Counted from the stretch's first letter, positions 19,233 through 27,637 are shown. The stretch is DNA of 64,000 bases from Mycolicibacterium malmesburyense (GCF_001050015.1 NZ_CVTB01000177.1:1-64000), one strand, 5' to 3'. The notes: generated by a model not told the origin, from the letters alone. Program-made: numbers and translations.

Positions 19233-19781
19233 ATGCACGTACGCCGAGTGGTGACCGGTCATGACCCGTCGGGTAGGTCCGTCTTCGTCAGCGACGACGA
19301 CGTCGCGCCCATCGAGACCATGTTGATGCCCGGCTTCGAGAATCATCTGCTGTGGGGCGGTGACGAACCGTGCCGCTTTCCCGATGACGGCTCGATGCCG
19401 CGGTGGCACAACTACTTTCCACCGGTCGGGGGGTTCCGGTTCGCGATGCTGACGCTGCCGCCGTCGCACGGCACCGAGGCCCCCGACGCGCTCGACATCG
19501 ACGAGGCGATGGCCGAGATGGAAGAGAAGCTGCCGGGGATGCTCGGCTACATGGATTACACCGACCCGGGCATGCACACGACCGACACCGCCGACTTCGA
19601 GGTGGTGCTCGAGGGCACGGTCGTGCTCGAACTCGATGACGGCGCCGAAGTCACGCTGCACCCGGGCGACGCCGTCGTGCAGAACGGAACGCGCCACCGT
19701 TGGAAGAACCCCGGCGACACACCCGCCCGGATGGCGGTGTTCATCTGCGGCGCCGAGCACGCCGGTGTCGAGGCGAAATAG
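19233..19781 (+). CDS. Cupin-domain protein
   Basis: A 182-residue protein. After an N-terminal beta region (VRRVVTGHDPSGRSVFVSDD, PPVGGFRF), a cupin barrel carries EVVLEGTVVLELDDGAEVTL, PGDAVVQNGTRHRW and a closing MAVFICGAE strand. This pattern matches the group often annotated as cupin/RmlC-like proteins of secondary metabolism. The metal site is incomplete: the first motif lacks its usual His pair, while the second has one His in the N-G-T-R-H-R-W segment. The substrate is unknown. Divergent from the alkyl sulfatase gene. Confidence 0.75.
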   Translation: MHVRRVVTGHDPSGRSVFVSDDDVAPIETMLMPGFENHLLWGGDEPCRFPDDGSMPRWHNYFPPVGGFRFAMLTLPPSHGTEAPDALDIDEAMAEMEEKLPGMLGYMDYTDPGMHTTDTADFEVVLEGTVVLELDDGAEVTLHPGDAVVQNGTRHRWKNPGDTPARMAVFICGAEHAGVEAK

Positions 19782-19791
19782 TCTCGCGCGA

Positions 19792-20205
19792 TCAGCCCTG
19801 GTGCTCGGCGAGCCACCGATCGGCCCGGCGCCTCGAGGCGCGCGAGAGCCACGCGTCCTGGATGAGCTCGGTCAGCTCGACCTTGCCGATCTCGCGTAAT
19901 CGGCTCGCGCGCACCAGAACCGAGGGGTGGCCCTCGAAGCGGTCGGTGGTGAAGAACGGAGAGCCGGGGTCTTGCACCAGCGCCAGCTTGTCCATCTCCG
20001 ACTCCACCCAGATCATGATCACGTCGGCGTAGCGTTCGCCGGTCTCGGGATCCTCGGCGTCGGGCTGGGGCGTGCGGAAGAACACGAACGACTTGCCGCC
20101 GACCTGGTAGATCGCGTTGCCCTTGGGGCCCTCGACGCGGGTGGAGTGGGGCATCGACGCGGCGATCTCGTGGACGTCGGCCACCCGCGCCGGTCGGTCA
20201 CGCAT
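19792..20205 (-). CDS. MmcQ/YjbR-family protein
   Basis: A 137-residue small cytosolic protein. The pattern ADVHEIAASMPHSTRVEG, YQVGGKSFVFFR, VESEMDKLALVQD, FFTTDRFEGHPSVLVR and LTELIQDAWLSRA fits the YjbR/CyaY-like (MmcQ) family. Such proteins have a double-wing nucleic-acid-binding-like fold, but their function is unproven. Its start overlaps the upstream phosphoesterase gene's end by 8 bp, so the two are co-transcribed and coupled. Confidence 0.78.
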   Translation of the reverse strand: MRDRPARVADVHEIAASMPHSTRVEGPKGNAIYQVGGKSFVFFRTPQPDAEDPETGERYADVIMIWVESEMDKLALVQDPGSPFFTTDRFEGHPSVLVRASRLREIGKVELTELIQDAWLSRASRRRADRWLAEHQG

Positions 20206-20701
20206 GACGGTCCAGGGTGTGCAGCATGACCCGGGACAGTGTGCCCTTGCGCACCCTGGCGGTCATGTAGGTGCAGTGCGGCTGGCGGCGACGGTCCGTC
20301 GGAGAGCCCGGATTGAGCAGTCGCAGACCCGTTTTCGCGGTCGTATCCCACGGGATGTGGCTGTGACCGAACACCAGCACATCGGTGTCGGGATAGGCCC
20401 TGGCCATGCGCGCCTCGCGGCCGGTCGCCGCGCCGGTCTCGTGGACGACGGTGAAGCGCAGCCCGTCGAGCGTGACGTCGGCGCGCTCGGGCAGCCGGCG
20501 CCGCAGCTCGGCTCCGTCGTTGTTGCCCCAGCAGGCGACCAGGCGCTTGGCGCGTGCCTCGAGCGCGTCGAGCAACGACGGGTCCACCCAGTCGCCCGCG
20601 TGCACGACGACGTCGGCCTTGGCCACTTCGTCCCACACGCGTGCGGGCAGGTCCTTGGCGCGCTTGGGGACGTGAGTATCGGCGATCAACAACAGCCGCA
20701 C
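20198..20701 (-). CDS. YfcE/MJ0936-type metallophosphoesterase
   Basis: A 167-residue phosphodiesterase with the calcineurin-like metal motifs ADTHVPKR (metal Asp/His near residues 8-10), HAGDWVD, GNNDG, VHETG and GHSHIPWD. Hydrolysis of a phosphodiester, possibly a cyclic nucleotide, is expected from the family. A longer frame starts at 20794, but GTG 20701 (VRLLLIADTHV) gives the exact family N-terminus. Coupled to the YjbR gene downstream. Confidence 0.85.
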   Translation of the reverse strand: MRLLLIADTHVPKRAKDLPARVWDEVAKADVVVHAGDWVDPSLLDALEARAKRLVACWGNNDGAELRRRLPERADVTLDGLRFTVVHETGAATGREARMARAYPDTDVLVFGHSHIPWDTTAKTGLRLLNPGSPTDRRRQPHCTYMTARVRKGTLSRVMLHTLDRHA

Positions 20702-20819
20702 TGTTCCCAATCTAGTGGGCGGCGCCATCGACGCGACCGGTGGTGCGCCGAACGTGCGGTTGTGTGCGCAGAACGCGAGGAGCAGCGCGAACAAGCGTGC
20801 GCTCGAAGGGGTGAGGAAG

Positions 20820-20892
20820 CGCGCCCGAAGGGATTCGAACCCCTAACCTTCTGATCCGTAGTCAGATGCTCTATCCGTTGAGCTACGGGCGC
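20820..20892 (-). tRNA. argV: tRNA-Arg (anticodon ACG)
   Basis: A 73-base tRNA with no encoded CCA. The acceptor GCGCCCG pairs with CGGGCGC. The anticodon stem-loop TCTGACTACGGATCAGA gives ACG, and the T arm has GGTTCGAATCC. ACG is the substrate of the TadA encoded at 8064-8525, which converts it to ICG. Confidence 0.95.
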
Positions 20893-20930
20893 ATGGTCGA
20901 TCTTCAGTTGTCGGCTGAGGTTGTCAGCCG

Positions 20931-21022
20931 TGGCGGAGGCGAGAGGATTTGAACCTCCGGTCGCCTTTGAGGGCGACAACTCATTAGCAGTGAGCCCCAT
21001 TCGGCCGCTCTGGCACGCCTCC
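20931..21022 (-). tRNA. serV: tRNA-Ser (anticodon GCT)
   Basis: A 92-base class II tRNA with encoded CCA. The acceptor GGAGGCG pairs with CGCCTCC, the anticodon stem-loop CTCACTGCTAATGAG gives GCT, and a long variable arm is present (GTCGCC...GGCGAC). It lies 38 bp upstream of tRNA-Arg(ACG) on the same strand and may be co-transcribed with it. Confidence 0.94.
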
Positions 21023-21105
21023 TGACGATTACCGCCGATCCGACAGCGTACACATGGCCCACCGCGCGAGGCAAAGCGCATACGGCCGACCCATAAACTG
21101 GTGCG

Positions 21106-22161
21106 GTGACCGTCCGGCTGCGTCCCGAACTGGCTGATCTGCCCGCTTACACGCCGGGCAGGACCGTCCCCGGCGCCATCAAGATCGCCAGCAACGAAAC
21201 GGTGCACCCCCCGCTGCCGAGCGTGCGGGCCGCGATCTCAGAAGCCGTCGGCAACATCAACCGTTATCCGGACAACGGCTACGTCGAGCTCCGCGAGCGG
21301 CTCGCCAAACACGTCAACGTCGCGCCGGAGAACATCTCCGTGGGCTGCGGGTCGGTCAGCCTGTGCCAGCAGCTGATCCAGATCACCTCGACCGTCGGCG
21401 ACGAGGTGCTGTTCGGCTGGCGCAGCTTCGAGATCTACCCGCTGCAGGTGCGTACCGCCGGAGCCACGCCGGTCGCGGTGCCGCTTACCGACCACACGCA
21501 CGACCTCGACGCCATGTTGGCCGCGATCACCGACCGCACCCGGCTGATCTTCGTGTGCAATCCGAACAACCCCACGGGGACGGTCGTCGCGCCTGATGCG
21601 CTGGCCCGCTTCGTCGCCGCGGTGCCACCGCACATCGTGATCGCGCTCGACGAGGCCTACGTCGAGTACATCCGTGAACCGATGCTCCCCGACAGCCTCG
21701 GCCTGGTCCGCGCGCATCCCAATCTCGTTGTGCTGCGGACATTTTCGAAGGCATACGGGCTCGCCGGGCTGCGGGTGGGCTATGCGGTGGGCGATCCGGA
21801 CCTCATCACCGCGCTCGGAAAGGTGTACGTGCCGTTCACCGCCACCAGCGTGTCGCAGGTCGCCGCGATCGCGTCCCTGGACGCCGCCGACGAGCTGCTC
21901 GCGCGCACCGACGCGGTGGTCGCCGAACGGTCCCGGGTGACCGCCGAACTGCGCGCCGCCGGCTACACCGTGCCCGACTCGCAGGCCAACTTCGTGTGGC
22001 TGCCGCTACCGGGACGCGCCCAGGAGTTCGCCGAGGCGTCGGCGGACAACCGCATCATCGTGCGGCCCTACGGCGACGACGGAGTGCGTGTCACCATCGC
22101 CGCGCCGCACGAGAGCGACGCGTTCCTCGAGTTCGCCCGCCGATGGATAGGACAGCCATGA
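21106..22161 (+). CDS. hisC2: Aromatic/histidinol-phosphate-like aminotransferase (HisC2/Pat)
   Basis: A 351-residue class I/II PLP aminotransferase. CNPNNPTGT positions PLP contacts, DEAYVEY carries the PLP-pyridine aspartate, and RTFSKAYGLAGLRVGYA carries the Schiff-base lysine and phosphate-binding residues. The N-terminal IASNETVHPPLPSV and the length agree with Rv3772, which acts on phenylalanine-type amino acids despite its HisC label. GTG 21106 starts it, 83 bp downstream of the divergent tRNA-Ser. The stop overlaps the next gene (ATGA). Confidence 0.9.
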   Translation: MTVRLRPELADLPAYTPGRTVPGAIKIASNETVHPPLPSVRAAISEAVGNINRYPDNGYVELRERLAKHVNVAPENISVGCGSVSLCQQLIQITSTVGDEVLFGWRSFEIYPLQVRTAGATPVAVPLTDHTHDLDAMLAAITDRTRLIFVCNPNNPTGTVVAPDALARFVAAVPPHIVIALDEAYVEYIREPMLPDSLGLVRAHPNLVVLRTFSKAYGLAGLRVGYAVGDPDLITALGKVYVPFTATSVSQVAAIASLDAADELLARTDAVVAERSRVTAELRAAGYTVPDSQANFVWLPLPGRAQEFAEASADNRIIVRPYGDDGVRVTIAAPHESDAFLEFARRWIGQP

Positions 22162-22631
22162 GCGACGCCCGCGAAACCTTCGATGAGCTCACGCAGCGCA
22201 CCGGCACCATCTCCGACGGCGAACTCGACGAGTTCTGGGCGACCCTGCGGCCCGCCACCATCGACTTCATGATCGGCGAGTGGAAGGGCGGCGAGTTCCA
22301 CACCGGCCACAAGGCCAACGGATTCATGGAGCGCCTGAACTGGTTCGGCAAGACCTTCCATTCCGCGACCGACGCCAAGCCCCTGGTGTGCCTGGACGCC
22401 GACGGCAACAAGTTCTCGAACACCGAGGCCATGAAGGGCGAGGCCAGCCTGTGGATGGAGGAGTTCCGCGGGGAGGTGACGGCGTCGATGGTCTACGACG
22501 GCGCGCCGGTGCACGACCACTTCAAGGTCGTCGACGAGAACGCCGTCGTCGGCATCATGAACGGCAAGGGCGCGCTCGACATCAGCTCCGGCACGGCCCG
22601 GCACCTGTACTTCTACCTCGAGCGGCTGTAG
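22158..22631 (+). CDS. GXWXG/DUF4334-type protein
   Basis: A 157-residue soluble protein. It contains the FMIGEWKGGEFHTGH segment (a G-E-W-K-G-G variant of the GXWXG motif), LNWFGKTFHS, YDGAPVHDHFKVVDENAVVGIM and a closing FYLERL. This layout matches the GXWXG plus DUF4334 two-part proteins common in actinobacteria; the function is unknown, possibly lipid or small-molecule binding. Its ATG overlaps the hisC2 stop, so it is translated with the aminotransferase. Confidence 0.78.
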   Translation: MSDARETFDELTQRTGTISDGELDEFWATLRPATIDFMIGEWKGGEFHTGHKANGFMERLNWFGKTFHSATDAKPLVCLDADGNKFSNTEAMKGEASLWMEEFRGEVTASMVYDGAPVHDHFKVVDENAVVGIMNGKGALDISSGTARHLYFYLERL

Positions 22632-22633
22632 CG

Positions 22634-23212
22634 CTAGGCCTGCCGACCCGTGTAGGCGAGCAACCGGGTCAACGCATCGGCGTCGGCGCCGACGTCGATC
22701 GGGTCGTCGAAGCCGGCGTTAGCGCGACCCTCGGGCGTGATGATCTTGCGGGCCAGTCCCAGCACGTAATCGCACAGCGGCTCGGGAGCATTGACCTCGC
22801 GGCCGACCCCGGCGGCGTAGTCCCACGCGTGCACCAAGAACTCGAGCGCCATGATGCCGACCATCACCCGGGGCGGCACCTCGTTCCCGTCGAACTCCAC
22901 GGCGCCGTCGAGCCCGCGGCGCTGCCAGGCGTCCAGCGCCGTGCGCCCCGCGAACACCACCTGCTGCTCGATCGGCGCATCGTGGTCGCGCTCGGCGAAC
23001 TCCGCGCCGGCCATGGTGCCGAGAATGGTGATCGAGTTGAGCAGGTGGTCGGTCAACGCCGCCACGTCGAACTCCCGGCACGGCGTCTGCTTGTCCAGAT
23101 CGTCGGCGGCGATGCCGTGCAGCACGTGCTGCAGCACGGCGAACGCTTTCTCCGCAGCCCGCAGTTCGTCGGTCGGCGGTGATTCGGGTCCTGCACGCAA
23201 GTCATCGGGCAT
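22634..23212 (-). CDS. TIGR03086-type DinB/mycothiol-dependent-isomerase-like protein (Rv3773c-like)
   Basis: A 192-residue all-helical DinB-superfamily protein. The histidine pattern HVLHGI (near 30), LTDHLLNS (near 56) and EFLVHAWDYAAGVG (near 128) forms the typical divalent-metal triad, and TPCREFDVAALTDHL is a strong signature of the TIGR03086 family. Relatives include mycothiol-dependent maleylpyruvate isomerases, so a thiol-transfer role is possible but unproven. It converges on the DUF4334 gene with a 2-bp gap. Confidence 0.8.
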   Translation of the reverse strand: MPDDLRAGPESPPTDELRAAEKAFAVLQHVLHGIAADDLDKQTPCREFDVAALTDHLLNSITILGTMAGAEFAERDHDAPIEQQVVFAGRTALDAWQRRGLDGAVEFDGNEVPPRVMVGIMALEFLVHAWDYAAGVGREVNAPEPLCDYVLGLARKIITPEGRANAGFDDPIDVGADADALTRLLAYTGRQA

Positions 23213-23253
23213 GACGCCACGCTACGTCGCCGTTGGGCATTATCGTTGCCGAG

Positions 23254-23691
23254 ATGAAGACACACGTGCGAGTGGCGGCGGCGGTGCTGGTCCTCGCTGG
23301 TGTCACGGCGGGATGCTCGCGCACCACGGAGGGATCCGTCGCGATGACGACCGAGCCGGGCCCCCCGTTGACCACCTCGCCGACACGGCCCACATCACCG
23401 TCGATTCCCGGGCTGCCCGACATCGGGCTTCCCGACATTCCGCTGCCGACGCGCAACACCGACATCCCGGTGGTGCCGGCGCCGCCGAACGCGTTGTCGA
23501 TGAGATGCGACGAGTACAACGGGCTCGACGAGCCGACGCAGGTCGCCGTGATCCGCGAGATCCTCGCCCAGGAGGGCAACCCGCTCGGGCCCGACGGCGA
23601 GGGCATCGGCCAGATGCTCGTCGACGCCGCCTGCCAGTTCCTGCCCAGCGCCACCGTGAACGAGGTTTTGCTGGGCAAGCCGCCCCCGTGA
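23254..23691 (+). CDS. Proline-rich small lipoprotein
   Basis: A 145-residue lipoprotein. The signal peptide MKTHVRVAAAVLVLAGVTAGC gives a lipidated cysteine at about residue 21. A Pro/Thr-rich linker with imperfect IPGLPDIGLPDIPLP repeats follows. The C-terminal domain of about 60 residues has two cysteines (LSMRCDEY, DAACQF) and reads VIREILAQEGNPLGPDGEG, as in small mycobacterial exported proteins of unknown function. ATG 23254 is preferred over an upstream ATG at 23233, since the signal peptide starts here. Confidence 0.75.
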   Translation: MKTHVRVAAAVLVLAGVTAGCSRTTEGSVAMTTEPGPPLTTSPTRPTSPSIPGLPDIGLPDIPLPTRNTDIPVVPAPPNALSMRCDEYNGLDEPTQVAVIREILAQEGNPLGPDGEGIGQMLVDAACQFLPSATVNEVLLGKPPP

Positions 23692-23722
23692 GCGAACTCC
23701 TGACCGGCTAGCGTGTTGCCCC

Positions 23723-24538
23723 ATGGGCCAGACCTACGAATCCGTCACCGTTGACATCTCCGATCACGTCGCGCGGGTGACGCTGATCGGGCCCGGCAAA
23801 GGCAACGCCATGGGTCCGGCGTTCTGGGCCGAGTTGCCCGAGGTGTTCGGCGCGCTGGACGCCGACCCCGAGGTTCGCGCCATCGTGCTGACCGGGTCGG
23901 GCAAGAACTTCAGCTACGGGCTCGACCTCTTCGCGATGGGCGGGAGCCTGCCCGGATTGGAGTCCGGAGCGAAGGGCCGCCTCGAGTTCCACACCACCCT
24001 GCAGAGGATGCAGGGAGCCATCAACGCCGTCGCGGACTGCCGCACCCCCACCATCGCGTCGGTGCACGGCTGGTGCATCGGCGGCGGCGTCGACCTGATC
24101 AGCGCGGTCGACATCCGCTACGCCAGCGCCGACGCGAAGTTCTCGGTGCGCGAGGTGAAGCTGGCGATCGTCGCCGACGTGGGCTCGCTGGCGCGGCTGC
24201 CGCTGATCCTGTCCGACGGGCACCTGCGCGAGCTGACCCTGACCGGCAAGGACGTCGACGCCGCCCGCGCCGAGAAGATCGGTCTGGTCAACGACGTGTA
24301 CGACGACGCCGACGCCTCACTCGCCGCGGCGCATGCCACCGCCGCCGAGATCGCCGCCAACCCGCCCTTGACGGTGCACGGCATCAAGGACGTGCTCGAC
24401 CAGCAGCGCATCGCCAGGGTCTCGGAGAGCCTGCGCTATGTGGCAGCGTGGAATTCGGCGTTCCTGCCGTCGAAAGACCTCGGCGAGGCGGTCAAGGCCA
24501 TGTTCGAGAAGCGGCCGCCCGAATTCACCGGCGAATAG
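23723..24538 (+). CDS. echA21: Enoyl-CoA hydratase/isomerase (EchA21-like)
   Basis: A 271-residue crotonase-fold enzyme for hydration or isomerisation of acyl-CoA intermediates in lipid catabolism. The first oxyanion-hole region is SGKNFSYGLDLFAMG and the second is GWCIGGGVDLISAVDIRYAS. The catalytic-side segment REVKLAIVADVGSLARLP has Asp in place of the first catalytic Glu of classical hydratases. This pattern is seen in dienoyl-CoA-isomerase-like members (DVGSL), so isomerase activity is plausible. Homologue of Rv3774 by position. Confidence 0.85.
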   Translation: MGQTYESVTVDISDHVARVTLIGPGKGNAMGPAFWAELPEVFGALDADPEVRAIVLTGSGKNFSYGLDLFAMGGSLPGLESGAKGRLEFHTTLQRMQGAINAVADCRTPTIASVHGWCIGGGVDLISAVDIRYASADAKFSVREVKLAIVADVGSLARLPLILSDGHLRELTLTGKDVDAARAEKIGLVNDVYDDADASLAAAHATAAEIAANPPLTVHGIKDVLDQQRIARVSESLRYVAAWNSAFLPSKDLGEAVKAMFEKRPPEFTGE

Positions 24539-24599
24539 CCTTGACTCTCAGCATGTTCCCACCGGATTCCCGGCTTTCGGCCAGGAAGTAGGAGTACTG

Positions 24600-24622
24600 A
24601 ATCCCTTCGGGCGCAAGGGATT
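24600..24622. promoter_or_regulatory. Perfect inverted repeat upstream of the type III PKS operon
   Basis: Arms AATCCCTT (24600-24607) and AAGGGATT (24615-24622) are perfect complements around a 7-base spacer CGGGCGC. It lies 62 bp after the echA21 stop and about 70 bp before the polyketide synthase start. The TTTCGCAAGATTTTC that follows is AT-rich for this genome. It may be a terminator for echA21 or a binding site for a regulator of the PKS operon; sequence alone does not decide. The rest of the 152-bp gap shows nothing recognisable. Confidence 0.5.
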
Positions 24623-24690
24623 TCGCAAGATTTTCTGTGCCGTGCGTCACCTCGGGTAACTATCCCGCGCGTGGCGGCGTTCAGCACTAC

Positions 24691-25791
24691 ATGACAGATA
24701 CAACTCACTTCGCGTCGTTTGATCGCGACGCGGTTCAACGAATCGGTGCACCCCGTATCGGGGGCACAGCGGTGGCCTTCACCGCGAATCGCTATGGGCA
24801 AGAGGATGTCGCGACGATGCTCACCAGCGTCGGCGGCCCGGAGTTCGTCCGCTTCGCCCAGACCAGCGGTGTGCAGAGTCGCAGCCTTTCACTGCCGCTG
24901 GCCCGCTATCCGGAGCTGACGGGATTCACCGAGGCGAACGACGCCTACATCGAGGTGGCCGTCGATCTCGGGGAGAAAGCCGTGCGATCGGCCCTGAAGG
25001 CGGCTCATGTCAGCGCCGAGGAGGTCGACGCCATCGTGTTCGTGTCGAGCACCGGGGTCGCCGTGCCCACCATCGACGCACGGGTGGCGTCGCGAATCGG
25101 TCTGCGGCCCAACGTCAAGAGGATCCCGATGTTCGGATTGGGTTGTGTCGCAGGAGCCGCCGGCATGGCTCGCGTGCACGACTATCTGAGGGGCTTCCCG
25201 TCCGACGTCGCCGTCCTGCTCTCCGTCGAATTGTGTTCATTGACGTTGCAGCGCAACGACACATCGATCCCCGCATTGATCGGCGCCTGTCTGTTCGGCG
25301 ACGGTGCGGCGGCCGTGGTGGTCTCCGGTGCCGACCGCGTGCCCCCGACCATCGCTCACGCACCCGCGGTCCTCGCGACCAGGAGCCGACTCTTCCCGGA
25401 TACGGTCGACGTGATGGGGTGGAACGTCTCATCGGACGGCTTCGGGCTGGTCATGTCCCGCGAGGTGCCGCACATGGCCGCGAACCATCTCGAGGAGGAG
25501 GTCACCGCGTTCCTCGAAGAGCACGGGCTGACCGTGGCGGACATCGCCACCTGGATCTGTCATCCCGGCGGACCCAAGGTGCTCGACGCGATCGACAATG
25601 CGCTCGGCCTGCCGCCGGAAGCCTATGTCCACAGCCGGGATTCGATGCGCGAGAACGGGAACTTCTCGTCCGCGTCGGTGCTCGACGTGCTGCACCGCAC
25701 ACTGGCCGCGCCGCCCGCCGCGGGCTCGTTCGGCGTCCTGCTGGCGATGGGGCCGGGCTTCAGCTTCGAGATGCTTCTGCTGAGGTGGTGA
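24691..25791 (+). CDS. Type III polyketide synthase (chalcone-synthase fold)
   Basis: A 366-residue thiolase-fold homodimeric enzyme that condenses malonyl-type extenders onto an acyl-CoA starter to give alkylpyrones or resorcinols. The triad is complete: Cys152 in FGLGCVAGAAG, His291 in ICHPGGPK, and Asn324 in ENGNFSSAS. A C-terminal GSFGVLLAMGPGFSFE loop matches the GFGPG motif of the family. ATG 24691 gives the expected N-terminus. The next gene, 6 bp on, is an isoprenylcysteine-type methyltransferase, the same pairing as the Bacillus bpsA-bpsB system. The product is inferred as an O-methylated long-chain pyrone or phenolic lipid, not shown. Confidence 0.9.
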   Translation: MTDTTHFASFDRDAVQRIGAPRIGGTAVAFTANRYGQEDVATMLTSVGGPEFVRFAQTSGVQSRSLSLPLARYPELTGFTEANDAYIEVAVDLGEKAVRSALKAAHVSAEEVDAIVFVSSTGVAVPTIDARVASRIGLRPNVKRIPMFGLGCVAGAAGMARVHDYLRGFPSDVAVLLSVELCSLTLQRNDTSIPALIGACLFGDGAAAVVVSGADRVPPTIAHAPAVLATRSRLFPDTVDVMGWNVSSDGFGLVMSREVPHMAANHLEEEVTAFLEEHGLTVADIATWICHPGGPKVLDAIDNALGLPPEAYVHSRDSMRENGNFSSASVLDVLHRTLAAPPAAGSFGVLLAMGPGFSFEMLLLRW

Positions 25792-25797
25792 TCGGCG

Positions 25798-26301
25798 ATG
25801 GCGTACTACTTGTTCATCGTCGCGATCGGCCTCGAGCGGCTTGTCGAGCTGGCGGTGTCACGACGCAACACACGATGGTCTCTCGCCAACGGCGGCAGGG
25901 AGTTCGGCCCGGGTCACTATCCCGTGATGGTGTCGTTGCACACGCTGTTGCTGGTGTCCTGCATCGCCGAGGTGGCGATGCTGCACAGGCCGTTCATCCC
26001 CGCACTCGGCTGGCCGATGGCGGCCGTCGTGTGCGCGAGCACGGCGTTGCGGTGGTGGTGTGTCGCCACTCTGGGGAAACGGTGGAACCCACGGCTCATC
26101 GTGATCCCGGGCGCACCCCTCGTTGATCGCGGTCCGTATCGGTGGCTGCACCATCCGAACTACACCGCGGTGGTGATCGAGGTTGCGGCGCTGCCCCTCG
26201 TCCACTCGGCGTGGCTGACCGCGATCGTGTTCACGGCGGCCAACGCGCTGGTGCTCAACATCCGCATCCGGGCCGAGAATCAGGCGTTGGGGTACGCGTG
26301 A
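25798..26301 (+). CDS. Isoprenylcysteine carboxyl methyltransferase-family membrane protein
   Basis: A 167-residue integral membrane protein with about four to five hydrophobic segments. The SAM-binding region GPYRWLHHPNYTAVVIE and a C-terminal IRIRAENQAL segment mark the ICMT/PEMT-like family. Its position 6 bp after a type III PKS suggests it O-methylates the polyketide product at the membrane, by analogy with BpsB. ATG 25798. There is no separate promoter. Confidence 0.85.
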   Translation: MAYYLFIVAIGLERLVELAVSRRNTRWSLANGGREFGPGHYPVMVSLHTLLLVSCIAEVAMLHRPFIPALGWPMAAVVCASTALRWWCVATLGKRWNPRLIVIPGAPLVDRGPYRWLHHPNYTAVVIEVAALPLVHSAWLTAIVFTAANALVLNIRIRAENQALGYA

Positions 26302-26315
26302 GCCCCGTCTAGGCG

Positions 26316-27227
26316 TCAGACCCGGGGCCTGGGCGTCCAGCCGAGTTCGGCCTTCGCCTTGGCGTTCGACAACGGCAGCCAGCAGTCGCCGAAGGCGGTG
26401 ACCCCGTAGGGCGCGGCGATCTTGAGCACCGCACGCGGAATGCGTAGCTGCCGTGGGCGTCCCAGATTCTCGGCCAGCTCGCGCAGGTAGCCGTTGAACG
26501 ACTGCGGGCGGTCGTCGACGATGTTGTAGATCTGGCCGCCTCGCCCCCGGTCGAGCGCGGCGGCGGTGGCCGTCGCGACGTCGTCGATGTGAATCCAGGA
26601 CGCGATGCCGTGCCCGCCCATGTCGAGCGTCACGCGCCACTTCACCATGCGCGCGAACAGGTCGTCGTGCGGCACACCCGCGCCGTAGAAGGCGCCGTAC
26701 CGCAACACGATTCCCTCGGTGTCGCTGTGTTCACCGGATGCCAGCACCTTCTGCTCCATGTCGCGCAGCGCCGCCAGCATCGCGTCTCCTCCGGACGGCG
26801 GTGGACCGGGATACGGGTCGCTCTCGTCCATCATCACCGGACCGGAGGTCGGGTAACCGTACGCGAACATCACCGACTCGGCGACGACGCGCCGGACGCC
26901 GGCACGCTGCGCGGCCGCCAGGAGATTCGGCGCACCGATGCCCCACAGCCTCCTTGCGGGCTCGAAGTCCTTGACCCGCATGGGCCCGCGTTTGGGGAGC
27001 GTGGTCAACAGCGACACCACGACCTCGGGACCGACGTCGGCGACCACCTTGTCGATGTCGTCGGGGTCGAACACGTCGGCGACCACGGGTCGGGCGCCCG
27101 CCGCGGCGATCGCCGCGGTCTTGGTCGACGACCGGGTCAGGCCGACGACCTCGTGGCCGCGGTCGTTGAGTTCACGGAGCAGGGGAATGCCCGGCACGCT
27201 CGTCGCGCCGGCTACCAGAACACGCAT
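26316..27227 (-). CDS. NAD-dependent epimerase/dehydratase-type SDR
   Basis: A 303-residue extended SDR. The cofactor loop is VAGATSVPGIPLL, a shifted GATSxxG near residues 6-16. It has the ESVMFAYG region and a YGAFYGAG segment; the classical YxxxK is not obvious. It contains IHIDDVATATAAAL and YNIVDDRP, typical of atypical NAD(P)-binding epimerase-like proteins. Two adjacent ATGs occur; AGGAGG is 5 bases before the second (27227), which is preferred. Its start touches the stop of the upstream membrane protein gene (TGATG), so the pair is coupled. Confidence 0.78.
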   Translation of the reverse strand: MRVLVAGATSVPGIPLLRELNDRGHEVVGLTRSSTKTAAIAAAGARPVVADVFDPDDIDKVVADVGPEVVVSLLTTLPKRGPMRVKDFEPARRLWGIGAPNLLAAAQRAGVRRVVAESVMFAYGYPTSGPVMMDESDPYPGPPPSGGDAMLAALRDMEQKVLASGEHSDTEGIVLRYGAFYGAGVPHDDLFARMVKWRVTLDMGGHGIASWIHIDDVATATAAALDRGRGGQIYNIVDDRPQSFNGYLRELAENLGRPRQLRIPRAVLKIAAPYGVTAFGDCWLPLSNAKAKAELGWTPRPRV

Positions 27228-27637
27228 CATGGCCTCCTATCGGTGATGACGTTGGCGCGCAGGGCGATCGCCAGGATCGCGGTGGTTGCCACCAGGCCGC
27301 CCGCTTCCAGCCATCCGATCCAGTCACCCGCGCCGTGGTGGGGGTCGATGATGTGGCTGAGTGCGTGCAGCGACCAGTGCACCGTCGCGAACGCCAACGC
27401 CGGAGTGCGCCAACTGTGCCACCGCACGGCCGCGAGCAGCATCAGCCCCTGCGGCACCTCGAAGGTCGCGGTGTCGAAGATGTAGTGGTCGTTGCGCGTG
27501 CCGAAGTTACCGAGGGTGTCGAAGAACGCGGCGGGGGCGAACAACATGAACAACCCCACGGCCAGGGCATACAGCCCGAACACGATCAGCGTCACCTCGA
27601 CCAGTCCGGCCCTTGTGCGCGTCGGTGTCGTTGTCAT
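27227..27637 (-). CDS. Small four-helix membrane protein, hypothetical
   Basis: A 136-residue integral membrane protein with about four hydrophobic segments (VEVTLIVFGLYALAVGLFML; QGLMLLAAVRWHSW; ALAFATVHWSLHALSHIID; GGLVATTAILAIAL). The HW...HALSHIIDPHH motif with several histidines may bind metal or heme, but no family is certain. It lies divergently from the MocR regulator gene (46 bp apart) and overlaps the SDR gene downstream, so the pair may be the regulator's target operon. Confidence 0.7.
   Translation of the reverse strand: MTTTPTRTRAGLVEVTLIVFGLYALAVGLFMLFAPAAFFDTLGNFGTRNDHYIFDTATFEVPQGLMLLAAVRWHSWRTPALAFATVHWSLHALSHIIDPHHGAGDWIGWLEAGGLVATTAILAIALRANVITDRRP

Noticed and set aside
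23193..23213. Another copy of the TTCGCGCAAGCG repeat near the Rv3773c-like gene start
   Set aside because: Only partial similarity (GCAAG...TCATCGGGC) with gaps; not convincing.
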